From: Aquibium microcysteis
Lineage (GTDB): Bacteria > Pseudomonadota > Alphaproteobacteria > Rhizobiales > Rhizobiaceae
Direction: 5' to 3'
Assembly (NCBI RefSeq): GCF_014495845.1
Contig: NZ_CP061080.1
Location: forward strand, 1,105,001-1,169,000
Length of the DNA: 64,000 bases
Made by a program: the position numbers and the translations under genes. The notes beneath the pieces are model-generated. The model saw nothing but the letters and a program-made list of their open reading frames with translations. It was not told where the DNA came from and ran no database searches. This document shows positions 28,298 through 37,461 of this stretch, piece by piece; positions within the stretch are counted from its first letter, which is position 1; each line of letters begins with the position of its first letter.

Positions 28298-28732
28298 ATG
28301 GATACCCCACATCTGAATTTCGAGAGCTTTGACGGCAGACTTCGGCGCGCCGCGGAGGACGCACTGGGTTCGCTGCGCGAACTCGGCGGAACGAGGAAAC
28401 CCGTCCCGGTGACACTCGACCCACAGATCGCCGCGGCGCTGGCCCGGTTTCTCGATGCCGCCCTCGAGAGAGGAGGAGTGGCTTACGGGCCGCTCGGGAC
28501 TGAACTGTCGCCAAGCCAGGCCGGCAAGATCCTTGGCCTGTCGCGCCCCCTCGTCGTCCGCCGGATGGAAGACGGCCGGCTGCCGTTCCATTACGTCGGT
28601 ACGCACAGGCGATGCACGCTCGGGGACGTTCTTGGGCTCAAGGCCAGGGAAGACGAGCGGAATCGGCTGATGGGCGAAATCTATCAGGACTTCGAGGAGA
28701 TTGGAGACATTGATTCAGAACCGTCGCCTTGA
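28298..28732 (+). CDS. Excisionase-like HTH antitoxin
   Basis: The 144-residue protein starts at ATG 28298, chosen because GAGGTGAT lies just upstream; ATG 28280 is also in frame. The central region PSQAGKILGLSRPLVVRRMEDGRLPFHYVGTHRR is split over a winged helix-turn-helix of the excisionase/MerR type. This fold is common in antitoxins paired with PIN_3 proteins, where it represses its own operon. The end overlaps the PIN gene start by 23 bases, showing tight coupling. Confidence 0.8.
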   Translation: MDTPHLNFESFDGRLRRAAEDALGSLRELGGTRKPVPVTLDPQIAAALARFLDAALERGGVAYGPLGTELSPSQAGKILGLSRPLVVRRMEDGRLPFHYVGTHRRCTLGDVLGLKAREDERNRLMGEIYQDFEEIGDIDSEPSP

Positions 28733-29369
28733 AGGCTTGCCGACGGTTCTGGCGGATGCCAACGTCCTGTTCTCCCAGGAACAGCGAAACCTCCTCATGA
28801 CGCTGGCCGTCGAGGGTCTTTTCCGTCTGCATCGGACAAGGGAGATCGAGGACGAGTGGGTTCGCAACCGTGCCAGGCACCTCCTGAAGGCGGGAAAAGA
28901 CGGGATGGCTCCGCTGCGTACGGCCGAGAAGATGCGGAAGGCGATACCGGATTTCGATCCCGGCCATTGGCAGCGTCATCTGGATGACACCGGTCGCACC
29001 AACTCCGGGGATCGGCATGTGGCAGCGGCGGCAATCGCCTGTGCACCTTCGCACCTTCTCACATGGAACCTGAGGGACTTCGATGCGGAGAGTTTGAAAT
29101 CTCATGGGGTCCTGATCCGCACCCCTGACGACTTCCTCTGCGATGTCTATGACGGCAGTCCGGTCATCACCTGCGAAGCATCGCGGCTCGCCTATGGTTT
29201 TGCCCGATCCGTTACCGGGCGCGTCCCGACATGGCCTGGCTATCTCGAGAAGATTGCCGGTTCCGGGCTCCCGCGGTTTGCGGAGCGGTTGGCGGGTCAT
29301 GATGGGGATGGGACCCTGGATGATCTGTCGCACGTACTACACGACGACGAAGCATCGAGCGATGCCTGA
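28710..29369 (+). CDS. PIN-domain ribonuclease toxin
   Basis: About 219 residues. TTG 28710 was chosen because GAGGAG lies 10 bases upstream, while TTG 28701 is too close to that site. The N-terminal half is a PIN nuclease: the first acidic residue lies in VLADANVLFS, and later acidic residues in TNSGDRHVAAAA and LTWNLRDFD. Such proteins cut RNA, often tRNA or mRNA, with magnesium or manganese. The C-terminal 70 residues (after DDFLCDVYD) are an additional helical part found in PIN_3 proteins. Coupled with the HTH gene it forms a type II toxin-antitoxin-like module. Confidence 0.8.
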   Translation: MIQNRRLEGLPTVLADANVLFSQEQRNLLMTLAVEGLFRLHRTREIEDEWVRNRARHLLKAGKDGMAPLRTAEKMRKAIPDFDPGHWQRHLDDTGRTNSGDRHVAAAAIACAPSHLLTWNLRDFDAESLKSHGVLIRTPDDFLCDVYDGSPVITCEASRLAYGFARSVTGRVPTWPGYLEKIAGSGLPRFAERLAGHDGDGTLDDLSHVLHDDEASSDA

Positions 29370-29558
29370 CGAAGACTGCGACAGATGTCCGGCCTTTTCG
29401 CTATCGCGTCAACCCGCGATTAAGCCTCGCAGCGGAAATGCCGCCCCGAAACGCCGCGGTGCTGGCACTGTTGAACCTTCCGTAGGTGCTTCTCCCTAGA
29501 ACGTCCGGCATGGGCGCCGGGGGACAGTCGCGCCCGGGATACGGGAAGGTGACTTGGC

Positions 29559-31001
29559 ATGGATGCTCGGTCGGAACAAACGGCAATACCGCTCGCCGTC
29601 GACCTCGACGGGACGCTGATCAGGACGGACCTCTTGTGGGAGGGGCTTTTCCTTCTCCTGAAGCGGAATCCGCTCTATCTCTTCATGGTCCCGGTCTGGC
29701 TGGCATCGGGTCCGGCGCGGCTGAAGATGGAGATCGCCGCGCGGGTCGACCTCGACGTCGAGTCGCTGCCCTACCGCGAGGCGGTGGTGGCACGCCTCTC
29801 CGCCGAGAAGGCGGCCGGCCGCACCATCATTCTGGCCACCGGCACGCCGCGCAAGTTCGCCGAGGCCATCGCGGCGCATCTGGGCGTCTTCGACGCGGTG
29901 ATCGCCACCGACGATCCGCGCCACAACCTCACCTCCGGCCGAAAGCGCACCCGGCTGATGAACATGTTCGGCGACGGCGGCTTCGACTATGCCGGCAACA
30001 GCCGGCACGACCTGCAGGTGTTCGACGCCGCCCGCGCCGCGATCGTGGTGGCGCCGGACCGTCATGCGGCGCGCTGGCAGGCCGAGCATGGCTGCGAACT
30101 CGTGCCCGGCACGCGCCCGACGGCACGATCCGTGCTGCGGATGCTGCGCGCCCACCAGTGGCTGAAGAACAGCCTGATCGCGGTGCCTCTGGTGCTGGCG
30201 CACGAATACATGAACCTGTCGATGATCGCGGCCTGCTTGCTCGCCTTCGTGTCGTTCAGCGCGGCCGCGTCGGCGATCTACATCGTCAACGACTTCACCG
30301 ACCTCGCCGCCGACCGCCGCCACGCCACCAAGCGGCGGCGGCCCTTCGCCAGCGCCGACCTCACCATTCCCTTCGGCCTCGGCTCGATCGGCGTGCTGAT
30401 GGCCGTCAGCATCGCTGCAGCCGCCTTCCTGCCGCCGCTGTTCTGGATGGTGCTCGCCGGCTACCTCGCCGTCACCACCGCCTATTCCTTCGGGCTGAAG
30501 CGCATGCTGCTGGTCGACGTGTTCACGCTGGCCGGCCTCTACACGATGCGCATCATCGCCGGCGCGATGGCGACCGGCACCGAGGTGTCGTTCTGGCTGC
30601 TCGCCTTCTCCCTCTTCTTCTTCCTGTCGCTGGCGCTGGTGAAGCGCTTCGTCGAACTGGACGGAACGGAGCTGTCGCGCGGCGCGCGGCTGGCCGGCCG
30701 CGGCTACCGGCCCGAGGACATCGACATCGTCGCCCAGGCCGGCGTCGCCTCCGCCTTCGCCTCCGCGCTGGTGCTGGCGCTCTACATCGACAGCGTCAGC
30801 GTCAAGGAGCTCTACCCGCATCCCTGGATGATCTGGCCGCTGGCGCCGATCGTGCTCTATCTGACGCTGCGGATCTGGGTGCTGGCGCGCCGCGGCGAGA
30901 TGCATGACGATCCGATCGTCTTCATCGCCACCGACTGGCGCAGCCAGATGGTCTCGGCGCTCGGCGGCGTCCTCCTCGTGACGGCCGCGGTGGCGGCATG
31001 A
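29559..31001 (+). CDS. HAD phosphatase-UbiA prenyltransferase fusion (polyprenyl-phosphate phosphoribosyltransferase-like)
   Basis: The 480-residue protein starts at ATG 29559 with GGGAAGGTGA upstream. Residues 1-190 are a HAD domain (VDLDGTL, nucleophile Asp15 and Asp17; ILATGTPRKF; YAGNSRHDLQVF). Residues 200-480 are an integral-membrane UbiA domain with the magnesium motif NDFTDLAAD (Asn244, Asp245, Asp248, Asp252). UbiA proteins of this type in mycobacteria (Rv3806c) attach phosphoribose to decaprenyl phosphate, and the HAD part could remove the 5-phosphate. It overlaps the DprE1-like gene by 4 bases, supporting a pentose-lipid pathway. Confidence 0.85.
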   Translation: MDARSEQTAIPLAVDLDGTLIRTDLLWEGLFLLLKRNPLYLFMVPVWLASGPARLKMEIAARVDLDVESLPYREAVVARLSAEKAAGRTIILATGTPRKFAEAIAAHLGVFDAVIATDDPRHNLTSGRKRTRLMNMFGDGGFDYAGNSRHDLQVFDAARAAIVVAPDRHAARWQAEHGCELVPGTRPTARSVLRMLRAHQWLKNSLIAVPLVLAHEYMNLSMIAACLLAFVSFSAAASAIYIVNDFTDLAADRRHATKRRRPFASADLTIPFGLGSIGVLMAVSIAAAAFLPPLFWMVLAGYLAVTTAYSFGLKRMLLVDVFTLAGLYTMRIIAGAMATGTEVSFWLLAFSLFFFLSLALVKRFVELDGTELSRGARLAGRGYRPEDIDIVAQAGVASAFASALVLALYIDSVSVKELYPHPWMIWPLAPIVLYLTLRIWVLARRGEMHDDPIVFIATDWRSQMVSALGGVLLVTAAVAA

Positions 31002-32347
31002 CCGACGGGCTCGAGAGTTTCGGCCGGGTCTTCCGCGGCCAGGCGCGCGTGCTGACGCCCGTCCAGGCGGTGACGCTGCTGGAGAGCGGGCGCGCGGCGC
31101 CGGGCAGCCTGCTCGGCTACGGCAACGGCCGCAGCTATGGCGACAGCTGCCTGAACGGCGGCGGCGCGCTGATCGACATGCGCGGCGCCGGCCGCATCCT
31201 GTCCTTCGATCCCGAGACCGGGATTTTGACGGCCGAGGCCGGCGCTTTCCTCGGCGACATCATCGCGCGGGTGGCCCGCCATGGCTGGTTCCCGCCGGTG
31301 GTGCCGGGAACGCAGCACGTGACGCTGGGCGGGGCGATCGCCAACGACGTGCACGGCAAGAACCACCACCGGCGCGGCAGCTTCGGCGCGCATGTCCTGT
31401 CGCTGACGCTGCTGCGCTCCGACGGGCGCACCACCATCTGCAGCGCCGACAGCCGGCCCGACCTGTTCCGCGCCACGATCGCCGGGATGGGGCTGACGGG
31501 GCTGATCCTGAAGGCGACGCTCCGCCTGATGCGGGTGGGCTCGCCGCATGTCGTGCAGACCGTGCGGCCCTTCGGCAGCCTGCGCGACTATTTCGACCTC
31601 GCCGAGGAGGCCGACCTGCGCAACGAATACGCCGTTGCCTGGATCGACCAGCTGGCGGGCGGCCGGGCGGCCGGACGCGGGCTGCTGCTGGCCGGCAACC
31701 ACGCCGACACGTCCGAAGGCGCCGACATCGACATGAAGCCCGGCCGGCTGTCGGTGCCGGTGCAGCCGCCTTTCACGGTGCTGAACCGGCCTTTCCTGCG
31801 GCTCTTCAACGCCGCCTACCGCTGGAAGAACGGCAGCCGCAGCGAAGCGGAATGCGTCCCGGCGAAGAGCTTCTTCTTTCCGCTCGACGGGGTCGCGAAC
31901 TGGAACCGGCTCTACGGTCCGGGCGGGCTGTTCCAGCACCAGTCGGTGGTGCCGGCGGCCGCCGCGCGGGTGGCGGTGCCGGCCATGCTGGACCTCGCGC
32001 GCCGGCGGGGGCAGGGCTCCTTCCTGACCGTCCTGAAGCGGTTCGGCGACCGGCCGTCGCCCGGCATCCTGTCGTTTCCGCGCGCCGGCTACACGCTGAC
32101 GCTGGACTTTCCCAACCGCGGGCTCGCGACGCGGCTGATGCTGGCCGAGCTCGACCGGATCGCCGTCGAAGCCGGCGGCGCCGTCAATCCCTACAAGGAC
32201 GCGCGCATGCCGGCGGATGTCTTCGAGGCGTCGTTCCCCGACTGGCGGATGCTGGAAGACCTGCGCGACCCCGCCTTCGTCTCCGATTTCTGGCGCCGCA
32301 CCGCGCTGACGCTGGACCACGGGGCGCGGGCGATCGCGGCCGAGTAG
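30998..32347 (+). CDS. DprE1-like FAD-dependent polyprenylphosphoryl-ribose oxidase
   Basis: The 449-residue protein starts at ATG 30998, overlapping the previous stop (ATGA). The FAD_binding_4 domain shows GYGNGRSYGDSCLNGGG, GTQHVTLGGAIANDVHGKN and HRRGSFGAH, which match mycobacterial DprE1. In GYTLTLDFP, Thr368 falls at the position of the Cys387 targeted by benzothiazinones in Mycobacterium tuberculosis, and Lys400 corresponds to the essential active-site lysine; both equivalences are from memory. DprE1 oxidises the ribose 2-hydroxyl to the keto intermediate in decaprenylphosphoryl-arabinose synthesis. Confidence 0.85.
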   Translation: MTDGLESFGRVFRGQARVLTPVQAVTLLESGRAAPGSLLGYGNGRSYGDSCLNGGGALIDMRGAGRILSFDPETGILTAEAGAFLGDIIARVARHGWFPPVVPGTQHVTLGGAIANDVHGKNHHRRGSFGAHVLSLTLLRSDGRTTICSADSRPDLFRATIAGMGLTGLILKATLRLMRVGSPHVVQTVRPFGSLRDYFDLAEEADLRNEYAVAWIDQLAGGRAAGRGLLLAGNHADTSEGADIDMKPGRLSVPVQPPFTVLNRPFLRLFNAAYRWKNGSRSEAECVPAKSFFFPLDGVANWNRLYGPGGLFQHQSVVPAAAARVAVPAMLDLARRRGQGSFLTVLKRFGDRPSPGILSFPRAGYTLTLDFPNRGLATRLMLAELDRIAVEAGGAVNPYKDARMPADVFEASFPDWRMLEDLRDPAFVSDFWRRTALTLDHGARAIAAE

Positions 32348-32463
32348 ACGGCCGCTGCGCGATGGTTGCGGAAGCATGAACCCGTTCGGTGCGAATTGCG
32401 GCCTTCCCCTTCACCGACGGTTTTTCTCTGTTTGCTAATGAAGGCGCGAGGAGACACGGCCCC

Positions 32464-32898
32464 ATGAAATACATCGTCTTCATCCTGTTCACGGTGATGA
32501 CCAACGCCGCCGCGCAGCTGATGCTGAAGTACGGCATGATGTCGATGGGGCCGCTGTCCTTTGCCGGCGTCAACCCCGTGCTGAAGATCCTGCAGATCGT
32601 GTTCAGTCCGTGGATCTTCTTCGGGCTCAGCGTCTTCGTGATCTCGATGGCGTCGCATCTCTACGTCCTGTCGAAGGTGGATCTCTCCTTCGCCTACCCC
32701 TTCCTGAGCCTCGCCTACGTCGCCGTCGCGATATTCGCCTATTTCGTCTTCCGCGAGGATCTGAACGCCTGGCGCGTCGCGGGGATCGGCTTCATCTGCC
32801 TCGGCACCATCCTGATCGCGCAGAGCGACCGCGGCCACGACGCCGCTGGCACGGATCTTGCCGGAGTTTCCATGCACAAGAGCGGGATGTCCCAATGA
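32464..32898 (+). CDS. Small EamA/SMR-like membrane protein, probable lipid-sugar flippase
   Basis: The 144-residue protein starts at ATG 32464. Four membrane helices are predicted: IVFILFTVMTNAAAQLMLKY, WIFFGLSVFVISMASHLYVL, the FAYPFLSLAYVAVAIFAYFV region, and VAGIGFICLGTILIAQ. Fold and size resemble ArnE/ArnF and other EmrE-like proteins. In the Arn pathway such proteins flip undecaprenyl-phosphate aminoarabinose. Next to the UbiA/DprE1 genes it may flip the polyprenyl-phosphate sugar to the periplasm. Its stop overlaps the next start (ATGA). Confidence 0.78.
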   Translation: MKYIVFILFTVMTNAAAQLMLKYGMMSMGPLSFAGVNPVLKILQIVFSPWIFFGLSVFVISMASHLYVLSKVDLSFAYPFLSLAYVAVAIFAYFVFREDLNAWRVAGIGFICLGTILIAQSDRGHDAAGTDLAGVSMHKSGMSQ

Positions 32899-33905
32899 GA
32901 CACATCATCTTCGGCGGCGACGGCTTCGTCGGACGCCATCTTGCCCCGAAACTGGTCGCCGATGGCCACGAGGTCGTGGTCGCCGACGTCACCAGAAGCG
33001 AGCTGCCGCACTACGCGACCGTGCGCTTCGCCCATTGCGACGTGACCGACAAGGCGTCGGTGCGGGCGCTGGGGATCGAGGCCGGCGACATGGTCTACAA
33101 CCTCTCGGCCAAGATGCTGTCGCCGATCCAGGTGCGGGCGAAGCGCCACGACTTCTTCTGGCCCGTGAACTTCCACGGCACGGAGAACATCATCCAGGCG
33201 ATGGACGAGGCCGGCGCGAAGAACCTCGTCCACTTCACCACCGACATGATCTACGGCCACACGGTGCAGTACCCGATGACCGAGGACCATCCGGTCGCGC
33301 CGCTCGGCGAATACGGGCTGTCGAAGCTGAAGACCGAGGAACTCGCCGCCGAATGGCGCAAGCGCGGCATGAACATCACGCTGTTCCGTCCGCGCCTGAT
33401 CATCGGGCCGGGCCGGCTCGGCATCCTGTCGAAGCTGTTCAGGCTGATCGACTGGAACCTGCCGGTGCCGATGATCGGCTCGGGGAAGAACCCCTACCAG
33501 TTCATCTCCGTCTTCGACTGCGCCGAAGCGGCAAGGCTGGCCTTCAAGGCCGGGGTGCCGAACGAGGCCTACAATCTCGGCTCGCTGAACCCGCCCTCGG
33601 TGCGCAAGCTGCTCGGCGACCTGATCGCCCATGCCGGCTCGCGCTCGATCCTGATCCCGACCCCGGGCTGGGCCGTGAAGCGCACCCTCGACCTGCTCGA
33701 TCTCATGAACATGCCGATCATGGACCCCGAGCAGTACCTGATCGCCGACGAGGACTGCCTGCTCGACGTGTCCAAGGGCAGGCGCGACCTCGGCTGGGTG
33801 CCGCAGTACCGCGACGAGGACATGCTGATCGCCGCCTATTCCGAGTATCGCGCCAGGATCGGCGGGGCGCCTGCGCCCGCCGTCGCGCATGCCCCGGCCG
33901 AGTGA
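32895..33905 (+). CDS. NAD-dependent epimerase/dehydratase (extended SDR)
   Basis: The 336-residue protein starts at ATG 32895, overlapping the previous gene by 4 bases. The N-terminal nucleotide site FGGDGFVGRH fits the GxxGxxG pattern, and the active-site region has YGLSKLK (Tyr-x3-Lys) after TTDMIYG. It could be a sugar-nucleotide or lipid-sugar epimerase/dehydratase. DprE2, the usual partner of DprE1, is a shorter classical SDR and is not seen here, so this protein may take its place or act on the attached sugar. Confidence 0.83.
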   Translation: MRHIIFGGDGFVGRHLAPKLVADGHEVVVADVTRSELPHYATVRFAHCDVTDKASVRALGIEAGDMVYNLSAKMLSPIQVRAKRHDFFWPVNFHGTENIIQAMDEAGAKNLVHFTTDMIYGHTVQYPMTEDHPVAPLGEYGLSKLKTEELAAEWRKRGMNITLFRPRLIIGPGRLGILSKLFRLIDWNLPVPMIGSGKNPYQFISVFDCAEAARLAFKAGVPNEAYNLGSLNPPSVRKLLGDLIAHAGSRSILIPTPGWAVKRTLDLLDLMNMPIMDPEQYLIADEDCLLDVSKGRRDLGWVPQYRDEDMLIAAYSEYRARIGGAPAPAVAHAPAE

Positions 33906-33917
33906 GGGAGAGACCCG

Positions 33918-35390
33918 ATGACCGTCATGACCAGACCCGACCTGACCGACGCCCGCGCCGTGATCGGCGCTCCCGAGCTGGCACCGACCCGGACGCCGAA
34001 GCCGCCGATGCTCTCGGTGGAGGATGCCAAGGCGCTCGACGTGGCGCGCATGACCGACCTGTTCAAGGCGCACCTCAACCCCGGCCAGCTGCATTTCATG
34101 AAGCTGCTCGGCTTCCACAAGGTGAAGATCGAGCGCGCCGAGGGCATGTATTACATCGACCAGAACGGCCGGAAGATCCTCGACTTCTTCGGCGGCTTCG
34201 GGTCGCTGGCCTTCGGCCACAACCATCCTCGCATCCTCGAGGCGCGCAGGCGCTTCCAGGAGGAGAAGCGGCACGAGATCGCCATCGCCTTCATGTCGCA
34301 ATATGCGTCGGCGCTGGCCCACAACATCGCCGCCTGTTCGCCGGGCGACCTCGACATGGTGTTCCTCGGCTCCTCGGGCTCCGAGGCCATGGAGGCCGCC
34401 ATCAAGGTGGCCGAGCGCGCCGCCGGACCGAAGCGGCCGAAGGTCGTCTATGCGGAGAACTCCTTCCACGGCAAGACCAAGGGCGTCCTGTCGATCACCG
34501 ACGGCCAGCTCTACCGCGGCGAGTTCAGGCTCGTCGACAACACCGTGCGCGTGCCCTTCGGCGACATCGAGGCGATCGAGCGCGCCTTCCGGGCCGATCC
34601 CGAGATCGGCGTGATCGTGCTGGAGACGGTGCAGGGCGGCGGCGGCATCATCCAGGCGCAGACGGAGTTCTGGCAGAAACTGCGCAGGCTCTGCGACCAG
34701 TACGGGGTGCTGTGGGTGGCCGACGAGGTGCAGTGCGGGCTCGGCCGCACCGGCCGCTTCTACGCCTTCGAACATCATGGCGTGGTGCCGGACGTGACCG
34801 CGCTCGCCAAGTCGCTCGGCGGCGGCAAGACGGCGATGGCGGCCATGATCGCCCGCCGCGAGGTCTACATGAAGGCCTACGGCACGCCGAAGACGGCGAT
34901 GATCCACGCCGCCGCCACCTTCGGCGGCATCGGCGAGGCCTGCATCACCTCCATCGAGGCGCTCAACGTGCTCTACGACGAGGGGCTGATCGACAACGCC
35001 GCCGACACCGGCGACTACCTGATCGAGCGGCTGCAGGCGATCGCCCGCAAGCATCCGAGCATCGTCAAGGAGGTGCGCGGCAAGGGCTTCATGGTGGGGC
35101 TCGAGTTCCACGACTTCTCGCAGACCCTGCCGATGGTGCTGCGCCCGGTCGTGGCGATGCTGGACGAGAAGCTGAAGGGCTCGCTGTCGGGCTTCATCGG
35201 CGCGCTGCTCCTGCGCGACTACGGCGTGCTGGTGGCCTTCACCGAATACAATCGCAACGTCATCCGGCTGGAGCCGCCGCTGATCTGCGAGCGCCAGCAT
35301 GTCGACCAGTTCTGCGACGCTCTCGACGGCCTCCTGTCACGCGGCATCGTCGGTATCGTCAAGGACTTCGTGAAGAGCCAGGTGAGCTGA
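33918..35390 (+). CDS. Class III PLP-dependent aminotransferase
   Basis: The 490-residue protein starts at ATG 33918, preceded by GAGGGAGAG. Class III signatures are GSSGSEAMEAAIKVAERAAG near residue 155 and the cofactor region WVADEVQCGLGRTG around residue 275. The likely Schiff-base lysine lies in TALAKSLGGGK near 300. It has an N-terminal extension of about 50 residues beyond the standard fold. In this operon it may aminate a keto-sugar or sugar-lipid intermediate. Alternatives are an ornithine- or GABA-type substrate or a hopanoid-tail aminotransferase. Confidence 0.82.
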   Translation: MTVMTRPDLTDARAVIGAPELAPTRTPKPPMLSVEDAKALDVARMTDLFKAHLNPGQLHFMKLLGFHKVKIERAEGMYYIDQNGRKILDFFGGFGSLAFGHNHPRILEARRRFQEEKRHEIAIAFMSQYASALAHNIAACSPGDLDMVFLGSSGSEAMEAAIKVAERAAGPKRPKVVYAENSFHGKTKGVLSITDGQLYRGEFRLVDNTVRVPFGDIEAIERAFRADPEIGVIVLETVQGGGGIIQAQTEFWQKLRRLCDQYGVLWVADEVQCGLGRTGRFYAFEHHGVVPDVTALAKSLGGGKTAMAAMIARREVYMKAYGTPKTAMIHAAATFGGIGEACITSIEALNVLYDEGLIDNAADTGDYLIERLQAIARKHPSIVKEVRGKGFMVGLEFHDFSQTLPMVLRPVVAMLDEKLKGSLSGFIGALLLRDYGVLVAFTEYNRNVIRLEPPLICERQHVDQFCDALDGLLSRGIVGIVKDFVKSQVS

Positions 35391-35428
35391 GCGGAACGCT
35401 TGCACGGGACAGAGAGGGGAACGGGCAC

Positions 35429-36628
35429 ATGCAAACAGTGAGTCGGACGCCGATGGACTGGGCGTTGAACGCCCCCGTCGCGGCAAGGGCCGCCTCGGTG
35501 CTGACCGGCCGGACGCTGCTCGACCGCGCAGCCGCGGCCTTCTTCGCCGCGACGATCCTGATCATCGCGCTCTACACCTGGGTGCGGCCGGACTACAACT
35601 GGGACATGGTCGCCTATGTGGCGACCGCGCTGGAGAACCGGATCGAGGATCCCGCCGAGCTGCACCGCGAGACCTGGGCGCAGATCTCGCCCGGCGCACG
35701 GCCGGCGCAGCTCTACGAGATCCAGCAGGGCAATCCCTACAACGTCCACCAGTGGAACAACCCGGTCGACTTCGAGTCGCAGCTGTCGATGTATCGGGTC
35801 AAGGTGGCCTATGTCTCCGCCCTGCGCGCGCTGGAGCCGGTGTTCGGCCTCGTCGGGGGTGCCCTGTTCGTGTCGATCGCCTCCCTCGTCGGCATCGGCG
35901 CGCTGGCGCTCCGCTGGCTCGGGGAGGAACGGGCGCTGCAGTCGGCCTTCGTGCTCGCGCCGGTGCTGGTGATCGCCGACCTGACGCACATGTCGACGGC
36001 GATCACGCCCGACATCCTGATGGCCCTGATCTCGCTGCTGGCGATCCACTGGCTCATGAAGGGTCGCGACTGGGCCGCCGGTGCGGCGCTTCTGCTGTCG
36101 GTCCTGGTGCGGCCCGACAACATCATCCTCGTCTTCGCGCTGCTCATCGCGGCGGTCGCCTTCGGATGGCGCAAGCTGCCGATGGCCGTCACCTTCGCCG
36201 CCTCGTTCGTCGCCTGCCTGCTGGTGTCGAAGCTCGGCGGGCATCCCGGCTGGTGGGCGCATTTCTACTTCTCCTGCGTCCAGATCCAGAACTCGATGAT
36301 CGGCTTCCAGCCCGACTTCTCGCTGTTCGATTTCGCCCATGGCTATGTCCGCGGCGTTCTGGTCTCGCTGCTCGACAATGACTGGCCGGCGCTGCTGGCG
36401 CTCTTCCTGGCGGGATGGGTGCTGCTCGCCCGTGCCGGCCGGATGGGGACGGGCCGGGAGAACGCGCTGATGTTCGCGCTCGCCATCGGCACGCTCGGCA
36501 AGTTCGCGAGCTTTCCGCTGCCCGACGACCGCTTCTATTTCGCCTTCATGGCGGGCATGGCCATCATTCTGGCCACCCGCTGGAACCCGAGGTTCGACCG
36601 CCTGGTCGCGAAGGAGACGACGTCATGA
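35429..36628 (+). CDS. Polytopic membrane protein, GT-C-like glycosyltransferase candidate
   Basis: The 399-residue protein starts at ATG 35429 with GAGAGGGGA upstream. About nine membrane helices are predicted. The first is AAAFFAATILIIALYTWV, followed by a loop with RPDYNWDMVAY, an acidic residue after helix 1 as in GT-C glycosyltransferases. GT-C enzymes use polyprenyl-phosphate sugars as donors, which matches the upstream genes. The protein is not similar enough to a named family for a substrate call. Its stop overlaps the FkbM gene start (ATGA). Confidence 0.7.
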   Translation: MQTVSRTPMDWALNAPVAARAASVLTGRTLLDRAAAAFFAATILIIALYTWVRPDYNWDMVAYVATALENRIEDPAELHRETWAQISPGARPAQLYEIQQGNPYNVHQWNNPVDFESQLSMYRVKVAYVSALRALEPVFGLVGGALFVSIASLVGIGALALRWLGEERALQSAFVLAPVLVIADLTHMSTAITPDILMALISLLAIHWLMKGRDWAAGAALLLSVLVRPDNIILVFALLIAAVAFGWRKLPMAVTFAASFVACLLVSKLGGHPGWWAHFYFSCVQIQNSMIGFQPDFSLFDFAHGYVRGVLVSLLDNDWPALLALFLAGWVLLARAGRMGTGRENALMFALAIGTLGKFASFPLPDDRFYFAFMAGMAIILATRWNPRFDRLVAKETTS

Positions 36629-37392
36629 CCAGCTTGCGGGAGACACTGGGTGCGGCCGCGCGGCGCGCGGTGGCGCGGGGGCTGCCGTCGGCGATCCTCG
36701 ACCGGGCACCGGCGCTGCGCGGGACGAAATTCCTCGCCGAGGCTGCCCGCCGGGCCGGCCGGCGCGGCGCGAAGCCCTTCCAGATGGTCAATGTCGGCGC
36801 CTGCGACGGGGCGCTGTTCGACGACGTGACGCCCTGGCTGCACCGCATTCCCGGCGCCCGCGCCGTGCTGGTGGAGCCCATCCCCTACAACCAGGCGCGG
36901 CTCCGGGCGAACTATCCCGATGCCGGCCGCTTCGTCATCGAGCCGGTCGCGATCACCCGCGAAAGCGGCACGATCTCGGTGAGGACCTTCGACGCGACGG
37001 CGCTCGAGTCCGGCAAGCTGCCGATCGAGTTCATCGGCTGCTCGTCGGTCACCGACACCAACCTGATGTCGGGCGTGAACGCCTGGGGCGAGGCCGATGC
37101 CAATTTCGACCGCTTCCGGCCCTATCTGAAGGACATCGAGGTGCCGTCCGAGACGCTCCAGGCGGTGCTCGACCGCAACGGCATCGACCACATCGACGCC
37201 TTCCTTGTCGATTGCGAGGGCGCGGACTGGACGGTGTTCGACCAGCTCGACATCGCCCGCTACCGACCCGGCATGATCAAGATCGAGATCGGCGCGCTGC
37301 GGCCCGACGAGATCGGCCAGGTGCTGGTGAAGCTGAAGACTGCCGGCTATCACGTCGGCCTCTATGCCGAGGACGTCTGGGCCTTCGCCTGA
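36625..37392 (+). CDS. FkbM-family methyltransferase
   Basis: The 255-residue protein starts at ATG 36625, coupled to the previous gene by a 4-base overlap. The SAM site MVNVGACDGALFDDVT is near residues 53-68, and VEPIPYNQARLRANYP continues the fold. The late motif DAFLVDCEGADWTVFDQLD is a hallmark of the FkbM group. Such enzymes often O-methylate sugars, so it could cap the glycan made by this operon. It is the last gene of the seven-gene run from 29559. Confidence 0.85.
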   Translation: MTSLRETLGAAARRAVARGLPSAILDRAPALRGTKFLAEAARRAGRRGAKPFQMVNVGACDGALFDDVTPWLHRIPGARAVLVEPIPYNQARLRANYPDAGRFVIEPVAITRESGTISVRTFDATALESGKLPIEFIGCSSVTDTNLMSGVNAWGEADANFDRFRPYLKDIEVPSETLQAVLDRNGIDHIDAFLVDCEGADWTVFDQLDIARYRPGMIKIEIGALRPDEIGQVLVKLKTAGYHVGLYAEDVWAFA

Positions 37393-37461
37393 CGTCCCCG
37401 GGCGGCCCCGCCGGCTGCGGGTCCGCCCTCGCCGACGCAGGTCGCGCCGCTCGTTGCCGAT

